Below, in pieces: positions 15,695 through 23,348 of a DNA stretch of 32,358 nt. How positions within the stretch are numbered: the first letter of the stretch is position 1; each line of letters begins with the position of its first letter. The notes beneath the pieces were generated by a model. That model ran no database searches. It was not told the origin of the DNA and saw only the letters and a list, made by a program, of their open reading frames with translations. Origin of the DNA: Desulfoarculaceae bacterium (GTDB taxonomy: Bacteria > Desulfobacterota > Desulfobulbia > Desulfobulbales > Desulfocapsaceae); NCBI GenBank assembly GCA_019429465.1, contig JAHYIV010000033.1, positions 1 through 32,358 of the forward strand. Reading direction: 5' to 3'. Made by a program: the position numbers and the translations under genes.

Positions 15695-17710
15695 GTGATG
15701 GTATCAGTGATACATTTTGCTCAACCATACTGGATAGTGGCAGGCCTGCTGTTTTGCCTGGGAGCCATCTTTCTCTGGCGCCGGCTGGACCAGCAGCGAC
15801 AGGAAAGGATGGAGCATTTTGCCGCCGCTCATCTTCTTGGCCATCTGACCCGCAACATTGCTCCCAGACGCCGGCTGCTGAAAAAGGGGCTGTGGATTCT
15901 GGCCATTTTCTGTTGTTTTCTGACCCTGGCCCGCCCGCAATACGGCTTTAAGTGGGTGGATGTCAAGCGCCAGGGTATTGACATCCTCTTTGCTCTCGAT
16001 ACCTCCAGGAGCATGCTGACTGAGGATATCCGGCCAAACAGGCTGGAGCGGGCCAAGCTGGCCATCATTGATTTTGTGCACCAGCTGGAAGGCGACCGGG
16101 TAGGGCTGCTGCCCTTTGCCGGCTCGGCCTTTCTCCTCTGTCCCTTGACCATAGATTACAGCGCCTTCGAGACGGCGCTGGCCGCCATTGATACCGCTAT
16201 TATTCCCCGGGGCGGGACGGACCTGGCAGCCGCCATTAACCTGGCTGAATCATCTCTTGTCGATAGCGGCAACCACAAGATCCTCATCCTGATCACCGAT
16301 GGCGAAAATCTGGAGGGTGATGCCCTGGCCGCAGCGACAAAGGCAGGACAGAATGGCATGACCATCTTCACCGTGGGGGTTGGCACGATCGAGGGTGAAC
16401 TGATCCCGATAGCAGGCAGCGGGCCAGGCAATTTTGTCAGGGACGGGTCGGGAAAATTTATCACCTCACGGCTCGACGAGACAGCGCTCACCGCGATCTC
16501 TGAGGCCGCGGGCGGCCTTTATGTGCCGCTGGGTACAAATGGTGAGGGGCTGGAACATATTTATCAGCAGAAACTCTCCCTTATCCCCAAAAAAGAACTG
16601 GCGGAAAAGAAGTACAAGCTGCCCCGGGAACGCTTCACTTGGCCCCTGGGCGCTGCTATGCTGCTGCTGATGCTGGAATTTATCATCAGCGGTCGTAAGG
16701 CTGAACGCTCTTTTCGACTGCCCTCTATCAAGACCGCCGGGCGCAGAATCCGCAGGGTAATGAACCGGCGAACTGTGTCCCTGCTCTTGATGATGACCCT
16801 GGCAGGATTTGATCAGGCCCGGGCGTCAAAAGGGGAGGAGGCCTTTGCCGACGGTGATTTTATCACGGCCGCCGAATTCTATAGCCAGGCCCTGAAAAAA
16901 AGGCCTGATGATCCAAGGCTGCATTATAATTCCGGGACGGCGGCCTATAAAAATAATCTTTATGAAGATGCCATCACCTCGTTTCAGCAGGCCCTCAAGA
17001 GTGCAGACCTTGGCCTGCAGGGGCAGACCTATTATAATCTGGGCAACGCCCTGTTTAAAAAAGGGGAAGAACTCCTGCCGCAGGATCCGCAGCAGACGGC
17101 AGCACTGTGGCAGCAATCTCTTGATGCCTATGAGGGCAGCCTTAAATTGCGTTCGTCGGCCCGGGACGCTGCTGAAAACCGGGAGCTGGTAAGCAGAAGG
17201 CTGGAGGAACTGAAGAAACAGCAGGAGCAGCAGGATAAACAAAAAGAGGAACAGCAAGAGGAGCAGCAACAGGATAAGGACGACCAGCAGCAGGAAGAGG
17301 ATCAGCAAGGCCAGGATAAAGAACAGGGGCAGTCGGAGAATCAGGAGCATAAAGACCAGCAGGGCAAAGATTCCGACGCTGCCGGGCGTGACTCTTCCAC
17401 CGCGGAACAGGAGCCCGGCGACCAGGGCGGCGAATCCAGGGAATCACAGGGCGACCAGCCGGCAGAGGATGACCAGCAGATGGATGCCGCAGGTGGCGAG
17501 GGCGACAAGGACAAGCAGCAAGAGGATGCTGCCTCTCAGGCTGCACAACAGGGCCAGGGCCAGGATGGCCCGGTACAGGCCGGCAAGATGACCAGCGAAG
17601 AGGCCCGGCAGCTTCTGGGCCGCCTTAAGGATGAGGAAGGCCGGTTAAATTTTGTCCCCCAGGCAGAAAATGGAGAGGCAGGGAAAGAAGGAACATGGAA
17701 AGACTGGTAA
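15695..17710 (+). CDS. batB: BatB-BatC fusion: VWA plus TPR with acidic Q-rich tail
   Basis: The 671-residue product combines two Bat proteins that are often separate. Residues 8-30 and 62-80 are helices, then a VWA domain with D102-T-S104-R-S106 (ALDTSRSM) and the GGTDLAAAI and LITDGENLEGD segments, then helices near 310 and 355-375. From about residue 385 there are TPR-like repeats (EAFADGDFITAAEFYSQALK; HYNSGTAAYKNNLYEDAITS; TYYNLGNALFKKGEE). Residues of about 502-645 are extremely rich in Q, E, D and K, and the end (SEEARQLLGRLKDEEGRLNF) is the usual BatC terminus. The start is GTG 15695 or ATG 15698; neither has a good ribosome binding site. The end overlaps batD by 16 bases. Confidence 0.9.
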   Translation: MMVSVIHFAQPYWIVAGLLFCLGAIFLWRRLDQQRQERMEHFAAAHLLGHLTRNIAPRRRLLKKGLWILAIFCCFLTLARPQYGFKWVDVKRQGIDILFALDTSRSMLTEDIRPNRLERAKLAIIDFVHQLEGDRVGLLPFAGSAFLLCPLTIDYSAFETALAAIDTAIIPRGGTDLAAAINLAESSLVDSGNHKILILITDGENLEGDALAAATKAGQNGMTIFTVGVGTIEGELIPIAGSGPGNFVRDGSGKFITSRLDETALTAISEAAGGLYVPLGTNGEGLEHIYQQKLSLIPKKELAEKKYKLPRERFTWPLGAAMLLLMLEFIISGRKAERSFRLPSIKTAGRRIRRVMNRRTVSLLLMMTLAGFDQARASKGEEAFADGDFITAAEFYSQALKKRPDDPRLHYNSGTAAYKNNLYEDAITSFQQALKSADLGLQGQTYYNLGNALFKKGEELLPQDPQQTAALWQQSLDAYEGSLKLRSSARDAAENRELVSRRLEELKKQQEQQDKQKEEQQEEQQQDKDDQQQEEDQQGQDKEQGQSENQEHKDQQGKDSDAAGRDSSTAEQEPGDQGGESRESQGDQPAEDDQQMDAAGGEGDKDKQQEDAASQAAQQGQGQDGPVQAGKMTSEEARQLLGRLKDEEGRLNFVPQAENGEAGKEGTWKDW

Positions 17711-19599
17711 GAGTCAGACGACAAAGCAGGTCATTTGGGCCAATCAGAGGCACAATCCTTGTCCTGATCTTGGTGATCCTTGCGATCGGCAAGGTTGCCG
17801 AGTGCGCCCCTGCGGTCTCCGTGGTGCTTGATCCGCCGAGTTTTGCCGTTGATCAAGCAGCGACTCTCACCATCACCATCAATGACGCAGATGCAACCAT
17901 TGCCGACTTACCGCTGGTCGAGGGCCTTACCTTCCAGCGGCGAGGGCAGAACACTCGCCATCAGCTTGTCAACGGATCTCTTTCGTCTGCGGTCTCCATT
18001 ATGTTTCAGGTCCAGGGCGCAAGGCCTGGAAGCTACACCATCCCGCCCGTCCTGATAACGATTGATAAGCAGCAGCTGTTGACCCAGGCAATCAGCGTTG
18101 AAGTCATGCCTTCTGCTGCCGCAGGCGGGAGAGCCCCGCCGTCCATGAGCGGAGGGGAGTCGGAGCAGATGGCCTTTCTCCGGGTCAGTCCGGTTAAGGA
18201 CACAAGCTATGTCGGTGAGCTCCTGCCCGTTGAGATCAAGGCCTATTTCCGTCGGGGGCTCAGGGCCAATCTTAACAGTCAACCCTGGTTGAGCGGAGAA
18301 GGTTTTGTTCTCACCCCAGCCAATCAGGAACCGGTGCAGACTGAAGAGATGGTCAACAATGTCCCCTATGCCGTTCTCACCTGGCCCGCCGCCCTGTCCG
18401 GGATTAAGGAGGGCCGGCAGAGTGTCGGTATTGGCATTGATGCCACTCTGCTGCTCCCGACCGGTAAGAGTCAGCGGCGCAGGTCGATGGGGGCCGATCC
18501 GTTTTTGGGCAATGATCTCTTTGCCGATTTTTTTAATCAGCAGCAGCTGCAGGAAAAAAAGCTCCGGATCGTCAGCCGGGAGATGACCCTGCAGGTGCTT
18601 TCCCTGCCAGTCGAGACAAGACCGGATGATTTCAACGGGGCCATTGGCCGCTTTGAGCTTCAGGTGCAGGCTGAGCCGACAGAAGTGGGGCCGGGCGATC
18701 CCATTACCCTGACCATGACCGTTCTGGGGACAGGAAATTTTGATCAAGTCGAGGCCCCGATTTTAAGTGAGCCCGAGGGCTGGAAAAGCTATCCGCCGTC
18801 GGCGGAATTTACGCCGGCAGCCCGTCCGGGGCAAGGCAGCAAGGTCTTTGCCCAGGCGATCATTGCCAGGAGTGGGGACAAGACAGCGATCCCGCCCCTC
18901 TCTTTCAGCTTTTTTGACCCCGAGTCCAGGCAATATCAAACCCTGCGCAGTGATCCCGTTGCTCTGCAGGGTCGTGGCGCAGACCCGGCGGGGAAAAGCG
19001 ATTCATTGAGCGGCACGGAGACCAGCCGCGGCGGAGACCAGCAACAGCCGGAGTCGACGGATTCCAGAGATAGCGGAATTGACGGTGACGGCCAGAAACC
19101 AGCTGACGCCACGGAACTCAATCTGGCCCCGCTCCAGACGCAACTGGGTGTGCTGCAGCAGGGAATGACCCCGCTCTTTACCCGGAGCAGTTTTCAGATA
19201 GTTGTTCTGTTCTCGCTCCTGCTTCTGGTCGCTCTCACCCTGATCAAGATCCGGGCCAGACGACTGGCCGGTAATCCGGTTCGCGGTCGCCGGCAGGAGA
19301 TGACGCGTCTTCTTGAGCTCCGGTTGCAGGAGATGAAAAAGCTCCAGCAGCGGGGTGACGTCGGGAGCTTTCTTGCCGCCTGCCGCCAGGCCATGCAGGA
19401 ACAGTTAGGCCTGCTTTGGCTGACAGAGCCGGGAGCCATCACTCTTGCTGACCTGCAGCAGCGTCTGGCTGAGGATTCGCCATTGACGGCTCTCTTTGCC
19501 ACGGCAGAAAGCAGCGCCTATATCGGTAACACACTTGGCAGCCAGGAGATGGCGGACTATGCCGGAAAGGTGGAGCATGCACTGAGGCAGCTTCGATGA
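17695..19599 (+). CDS. batD: BatD: periplasmic beta-rich membrane protein
   Basis: The 634-residue product has an N-terminal signal (GTILVLILVILAIGKVAECA), a long periplasmic part with repeated Ig-like beta domains (VSVVLDPPSFAVDQAATLTI near the start; PTEVGPGDPITLTMTVLGTG near 335), a linker rich in S, G, D and Q at about 430-470, one transmembrane helix at about 501-520 (IVVLFSLLLLVALTLIKI) and a basic, helical cytoplasmic tail. This is the BatD architecture, which is thought to organise the VWA proteins in the membrane. The ATG lies inside the end of the batB-batC gene (16-base overlap) with AAGGA close upstream; its spacing is short, but no better start precedes the signal peptide. The stop overlaps batE by four bases. 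Confidence 0.9.
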   Translation: MERLVRVRRQSRSFGPIRGTILVLILVILAIGKVAECAPAVSVVLDPPSFAVDQAATLTITINDADATIADLPLVEGLTFQRRGQNTRHQLVNGSLSSAVSIMFQVQGARPGSYTIPPVLITIDKQQLLTQAISVEVMPSAAAGGRAPPSMSGGESEQMAFLRVSPVKDTSYVGELLPVEIKAYFRRGLRANLNSQPWLSGEGFVLTPANQEPVQTEEMVNNVPYAVLTWPAALSGIKEGRQSVGIGIDATLLLPTGKSQRRRSMGADPFLGNDLFADFFNQQQLQEKKLRIVSREMTLQVLSLPVETRPDDFNGAIGRFELQVQAEPTEVGPGDPITLTMTVLGTGNFDQVEAPILSEPEGWKSYPPSAEFTPAARPGQGSKVFAQAIIARSGDKTAIPPLSFSFFDPESRQYQTLRSDPVALQGRGADPAGKSDSLSGTETSRGGDQQQPESTDSRDSGIDGDGQKPADATELNLAPLQTQLGVLQQGMTPLFTRSSFQIVVLFSLLLLVALTLIKIRARRLAGNPVRGRRQEMTRLLELRLQEMKKLQQRGDVGSFLAACRQAMQEQLGLLWLTEPGAITLADLQQRLAEDSPLTALFATAESSAYIGNTLGSQEMADYAGKVEHALRQLR

Positions 19600-20384
19600 G
19601 ACACCGGGATTCATTGATCGGAGCAGCCCTGTTATGGCTCGTATGTATCATGACCTGCACCTTGTGTGAACCGGTCCTGGCGGGAAATCAGAATGTCCAC
19701 GATCAATTTCTTGAGGCCAACCAGGCGTATGAGGCAGGTGATTTGGCCAAGGCCATCGGGATTTACGAGTCTCTGGCTGCCCGCGCTGGTTTTTCGGCCC
19801 CATTGTGCTATAATCTGGCTAACAGCTATGCTCGCAATGGCCAGACCGGCAAGGCGGTTCTGGGGTATGAGCGGGCCCTGCTTCTGGCCCCCGGTGCTGG
19901 TGATATCCGCACCAATCTGCAACTGCTGCGCCAGCAAAAAGGGCTCTTGCAAGGAAAGGTCCCTGTCCTCCAACGGCTGGGCCATCTTCTCGGACTCAAT
20001 CAGTGGGCTGCGCTGGCGGCGTTTTTCCTGTTATCCCTGGCCCTGCTGCCGCTTGTCGCCTTACATGTTCCCGTGGTCAACAGGGTCTTTTCGCCCTTGA
20101 TTATTGTCTGTCTGCTGCTGCTTGGTACCTGCATCGTCGGAGCCGTTGTCCAATATCAGAACTGGCAACAGGCGGTCATTGTCAGCCCGGAGAGCCGTCT
20201 GCTGATCTCTCCTTTTGATGGAGCAGGGGTCACGGATGTCATCGAGGAGGGCAGCCTGATCCGAATCATTAAGGTCCATGACAACTATGCCCTGATTAGC
20301 GATGACAAGGGACGCAGCGGCTGGATTACCGGATCATCTTTTGAGCACATTGCCATGACCGTGACCGATAAGAGCAGGTATTGA
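19596..20384 (+). CDS. batE: BatE: TPR and SH3-domain membrane protein
   Basis: The 262-residue product has a signal segment (residues 8-29), TPR repeats at about 36-110 (ANQAYEAGDLAKAIGIYESL; CYNLANSYARNGQTGKAVLG), two transmembrane helices at about 132-155 and 161-182, and a C-terminal SH3b-like domain (VIVSPESRLLISPFDGAGV, GRSGWITGSSFE). This order is the normal BatE arrangement. It is the last gene of the moxR-bat unit and overlaps batD by four bases. A 7-bp inverted repeat ATTGATG/CATCAAT spans its stop (20380-20386 and 20400-20406) but lacks a T-run, so readthrough into the protease gene is possible. Confidence 0.87.
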   Translation: MRHRDSLIGAALLWLVCIMTCTLCEPVLAGNQNVHDQFLEANQAYEAGDLAKAIGIYESLAARAGFSAPLCYNLANSYARNGQTGKAVLGYERALLLAPGAGDIRTNLQLLRQQKGLLQGKVPVLQRLGHLLGLNQWAALAAFFLLSLALLPLVALHVPVVNRVFSPLIIVCLLLLGTCIVGAVVQYQNWQQAVIVSPESRLLISPFDGAGVTDVIEEGSLIRIIKVHDNYALISDDKGRSGWITGSSFEHIAMTVTDKSRY

Positions 20385-20468
20385 TGTCCCGTAACTGTCC
20401 ATCAATGCCGGGATTGAGCTCAAACCACAGCATGTAATCATTAACCAGTACAAGGAGGACACACTATC

Positions 20469-21941
20469 ATGAACAGGGTAATGCGGAAACGAATTCTACC
20501 CATGACTTTCTCTCTCTTTCTGGTCTTCTGGCTTGGCTTTGCCTGGTTGCCGACAGCCGTGATAGCTCAGGAAGATGATAACATCCAGCTTCTGGAGAAA
20601 TCGGCCAAGGCCTTTTCCTCGGTGGTCAAAAAAGCAGGGCCGGCAGTGGTGCATGTACGGGTGGATAAAACATCGGAAAAAGTACCGAGTCTGACTGACC
20701 GCTTTGAACCTTTTGATGACCCCTTTTTTAAACATTTTTTTGGCCCGTCTTTTAAACATCCTTCCATTCCACAATCGCCTGATCGGTTTCAATCGCAGGC
20801 TGCCGGATCCGGCTTTCTCATCAGTGCGGACGGCTATATCCTGACCAATAATCATGTCATTGATGGTGCAGACAAGATCACCGTGCGGATGGAAGGTGGG
20901 CAGGAGCTGGAAGGAAAGGTTATCGGTGCTGATCCGCAGTCCGATGTGGCCCTGATCAAGATCAGTGACGGCCTCAAACTTCCCTATCTTCCCTTGGGTG
21001 ATTCAGACGAGCTGGAGGTGGGCGAATGGGTCATTGCCATCGGCAGCCCCTTTGGTCTGGACCGTACGGTCACCGTGGGTGTGGTCAGCGCCAAGGGCCG
21101 GAGCCGCATGGGTATCAACGAGTATGAAAACTTCATCCAGACCGATGCCGCCATCAATCCGGGTAACTCGGGCGGGCCACTGCTCAATATCCACGGCGAG
21201 GTTATCGGCATCAATACGGCGATCTTTTCCCGCAGCGGCGGTTACATGGGGATCGGCTTTGCTATTCCGGTCAATATGGCCAAGACGGTGAAGGGGCAGC
21301 TGCTGACAAAAGGCAAGGTCACCCGGAGCTGGCTGGGGGTAGCGATTCAGGACATCAATGAGGATCTGGCCCGTTCCTTCAAGCTGACCCGGAAGTCCGG
21401 GGCCCTGGTGACCGAGGTGAGCAAGGACTCACCGGCGGAAAAGGGTGGGCTGAAAAAAGGTGACGTGATTATCAGTTTTGACGGCAAGCCGGTGATTGAT
21501 GTGACCGATCTGCGGAATCGGGTGGCCATGACCTCTCCCGGTGCCAAAATCGAACTCTCCCTTGTCCGTAATGAAAAAGAGCGGCAACTGACGGTTCAGG
21601 TGGAGGAGCAGCCGGCGGCCATGACCCGTGTGGGCGGCGGCCCGGATCAGCAACTTTTCCAGAAGATGGGGATGTCGCTCCAGGACCTGACCCCGGAACT
21701 GGCCCGCCAGTTTGGTTATGAAATGGGGCAGGGGGTGCTTATTGCCGGAGTGGCCCCTGGCAGTGCGGCAGCGCTGGCCCGCATCCAGGCGGGCAGCCTG
21801 ATTGAGGAGGTCAACCGGCAGCCGGTGACTAACCTGAAAGATCTGCAGCAGGTACTGGGACAGGCCGGTAGCGGCCAGGATGTCCTGCTTCTCATCCGCA
21901 GCGGCAACCGAAGCCAGTATGTGGTCATTGGCGTAAAATAA
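20469..21941 (+). CDS. htrA: HtrA/DegP-type periplasmic serine protease
   Basis: The 490-residue product is a Do-family protease and chaperone that degrades misfolded envelope proteins. A signal peptide covers residues 1-33 (cleavage near AVIA/QED). The catalytic triad is complete: H129 (LTNNHVIDGAD), D159 (PQSDVALIKI) and S234 (NPGNSGGPLLN). Two PDZ domains follow, at about 285-370 (SWLGVAIQDINEDLARSF) and 395-490 (MSLQDLTPELARQFGYEMGQ). The N-terminal loop with DDPFFKHFFG is typical of DegP-like enzymes. AAGGAGG lies 10 bases before the ATG. It follows the Bat operon by 84 bases in the same direction, so co-expression for envelope stress is plausible. A strong terminator follows the stop. 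Confidence 0.95.
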   Translation: MNRVMRKRILPMTFSLFLVFWLGFAWLPTAVIAQEDDNIQLLEKSAKAFSSVVKKAGPAVVHVRVDKTSEKVPSLTDRFEPFDDPFFKHFFGPSFKHPSIPQSPDRFQSQAAGSGFLISADGYILTNNHVIDGADKITVRMEGGQELEGKVIGADPQSDVALIKISDGLKLPYLPLGDSDELEVGEWVIAIGSPFGLDRTVTVGVVSAKGRSRMGINEYENFIQTDAAINPGNSGGPLLNIHGEVIGINTAIFSRSGGYMGIGFAIPVNMAKTVKGQLLTKGKVTRSWLGVAIQDINEDLARSFKLTRKSGALVTEVSKDSPAEKGGLKKGDVIISFDGKPVIDVTDLRNRVAMTSPGAKIELSLVRNEKERQLTVQVEEQPAAMTRVGGGPDQQLFQKMGMSLQDLTPELARQFGYEMGQGVLIAGVAPGSAAALARIQAGSLIEEVNRQPVTNLKDLQQVLGQAGSGQDVLLLIRSGNRSQYVVIGVK

Positions 21942-21956
21942 GAAGAAGGTCCCGGC

Positions 21957-22006
21957 AAGGGCGCATGGTCTCCGCTGCTTTGAGGCCCATGCGCCCTTTT
22001 TCGTTT
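21957..22006 (+). terminator. Rho-independent terminator after htrA
   Basis: A 12-bp stem AAGGGCGCATGG (21957-21968) pairs with CCATGCGCCCTT (21987-21998). It is followed on the plus strand by CTTTTTCGTTTT. The position, 16 bases after the htrA stop, makes this the end of the moxR-bat-htrA transcription region. Confidence 0.9.
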
Positions 22007-22089
22007 TGCTGCTTCAGCAAAGCTTGTTTTTTATGCAAAACATTCTTGGGCCAGCGCCATTCGACTCTGACTTCCTTGATTTTAATAAC

Positions 22090-22117
22090 TTGATTTCTAT
22101 AGTGGTTTCACTATAGA
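22090..22117 (+). promoter_or_regulatory. Candidate sigma-70 promoter overlapped by a palindrome
   Basis: TTGATT (22090-22095) and TATAGA (22112-22117) are separated by 16 bases and form a plausible -35/-10 pair about 90 bases upstream of the HAMP-sensor ATG. A perfect 9-bp inverted repeat, TCTATAGTG/CACTATAGA (22096-22104 and 22109-22117, loop GTTT), fills the spacer and the -10 exactly, which is where a repressor would bind. The promoter call is an inference from spacing and sequence. Confidence 0.55.
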
Positions 22118-22214
22118 GTTCTTAACAGAAAAATAGCCTGATTTTCCAGAACATCAGAGGATACTTGTCAGTACTGGCTGATAACCTGATCATACACATC
22201 AATAGGAGTGGAAG

Positions 22215-23027
22215 ATGAAAATACGTGCCAAATATCTGTTGGCCTTCTTAAGCAGCACCCTGCTGACCCTGGTCATCATTGGAGTGACCTGGATGGGACT
22301 GGTAGAACTCGAGAAGACCACCAACTACCTTGTTGACAAAAATAACCAGATACTGGAGTTCGCCAGTCTTTTCGAAAAGGAGTTGGCCCAGTCACGGCGC
22401 GCGGAAAAAGAGTTCTTCATCTTTCCTGACGATCCAGCCAAACAGGCTAAATATGTCTCGGACTGGGAAAAAATGTATAAAAATGTGCGGAATGATGCCC
22501 TCAAACTGCAAGACTTGTTCGAGTCCATCGACAATCAAGAGATGGCCAAAAAAATGCGTGACACCCTGAAACTGATTAAGGACAACGAGCAGGAATTTGA
22601 ACTCGTTGTCCATAAATTTCAGGAGACCAAAAGCTATGATGCCGTGAATGCCGCCGAATACGGCTCTTTCAAGGAAAAGACTCATGCGATCGAGGAGGCG
22701 GCGAAGGCGGCCTCCAGCTACGGTCTTGCTGAAGTCACGAAAGGACGCCAGTCGCTGGTGGCGGTCCAGCATAAAGTCATCACGGTTATGCAGATTCTGG
22801 CTTTGGTGTCTATTGTCTGGGGTATTGTGCTTCCCCTTGTCCTCGCCACGCGGATGACTTCCGCCATCATCAATCTCACCAAGATCAGTGACGCCGTCAG
22901 CATGGGTAATCTTGACCAGGAGATCAATATTGAGCGCAAGGATGAACTGGGCGACTTGGCGCGCGCTATTAAACGGATGCAGAAAAGCTTTGTCCTCATG
23001 ATCTCAAGGCTGCCTAAAAAAAATTAA
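22215..23027 (+). CDS. HAMP-only membrane sensor (chemoreceptor-like, no signalling domain)
   Basis: The 270-residue product has a transmembrane helix at about 7-30 (YLLAFLSSTLLTLVIIGVTW), a helical periplasmic four-helix-bundle sensor region with coiled-coil heptads (residues 31-190), a second helix at about 191-212 (VMQILALVSIVWGIVLPLVL) and a HAMP domain at 213-262 (AIINLTKISDAVSMGNLDQE ... DELGDLARAIKRMQKSF). It then stops at ISRLPKKN. No methyl-accepting, kinase or cyclase output domain follows. It may work through a partner, or be truncated: the frame ends in a run of eight A's, and shifting frame there opens another 26-29 codons. AGGAG lies 8 bases before ATG 22215. No chemotaxis gene is adjacent. 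Confidence 0.8.
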   Translation: MKIRAKYLLAFLSSTLLTLVIIGVTWMGLVELEKTTNYLVDKNNQILEFASLFEKELAQSRRAEKEFFIFPDDPAKQAKYVSDWEKMYKNVRNDALKLQDLFESIDNQEMAKKMRDTLKLIKDNEQEFELVVHKFQETKSYDAVNAAEYGSFKEKTHAIEEAAKAASSYGLAEVTKGRQSLVAVQHKVITVMQILALVSIVWGIVLPLVLATRMTSAIINLTKISDAVSMGNLDQEINIERKDELGDLARAIKRMQKSFVLMISRLPKKN

Positions 23028-23166
23028 AGAACTACGTGCCGAGGGAATTAATCTATATCCAACGCGCGCCGAGCGCCCTTACACCAGCGCAGAGGCTATC
23101 ACCTGATTAATGATGCCAGGAGTAGATGTGACCCCTTCCCGCCTTTGCCGGTTTTGCAGGATTTGC

Positions 23167-23204
23167 AAAAAAAAGAAGGCGCACTTCTTATGAAGCGCGC
23201 CTTC
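23167..23204 (-). terminator. Rho-independent terminator for the minus-strand sulfur cluster
   Basis: On the minus strand GAAGGCGC (23204-23197) pairs with GCGCCTTC (23182-23175), the stem continuing inward through GCTTC/GAAGT to an ATAA loop, about 13 bp in all. It is followed by TTTTTTTT at 23174-23167. It lies about 145 bases after the rhodanese stop. Confidence 0.88.
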
Positions 23205-23250
23205 GGGCACAGGGAGCAGTCATCCTGCCGAAATCGTGTGTAAGCTTAGG

Positions 23251-23300
23251 AGCCGTTACGAAATCACCTGGCCATTTATAACTATTTCGTTACGGCTCCT
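23251..23300 (+). repeat. 50-bp imperfect palindrome, copy 2
   Basis: This copy reads AGCCGTTACGAAATCACCTG at its left end and ATTTCGTTACGGCTCCT at its right. It aligns gap-free with the minus-strand reading of 3211-3260 at about 38 of 50 positions, including the conserved T:T-type mismatch in the stem. Arms GGAGCCGTTACGAAAT/ATTTCGTTACGGCTCC pair over 15 of 16 positions, the left one beginning a base before the aligned 50-mer. It lies between the periplasmic rhodanese stop and its terminator. Confidence 0.75.
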
Positions 23301-23348
23301 TATACCGCTCCGGGTACTTAGATGGCCATGTTATTTTTTTACAGCGGC

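Larger units (their letters stand above)
23028..23348. other. Convergent intergenic region with terminator and palindrome
   Basis: This stretch lies between the ends of the HAMP-sensor gene (plus) and the periplasmic rhodanese gene (minus). The first 75 bases could encode KIKELRAEGINLYPTRAERP and YTSAEAIT before a TGA if the frame shifts at the A-run ending the sensor gene. A minus-strand terminator (23167-23204) and the second copy of the 50-bp palindrome (23251-23300) fill most of the rest. No independent gene is seen. Confidence 0.6.

Noticed and set aside
20380..20406. Inverted repeat at the end of batE considered as a terminator
   Set aside because: The stem is only 7 bp with a 13-nt loop, and no T-run follows on either strand.
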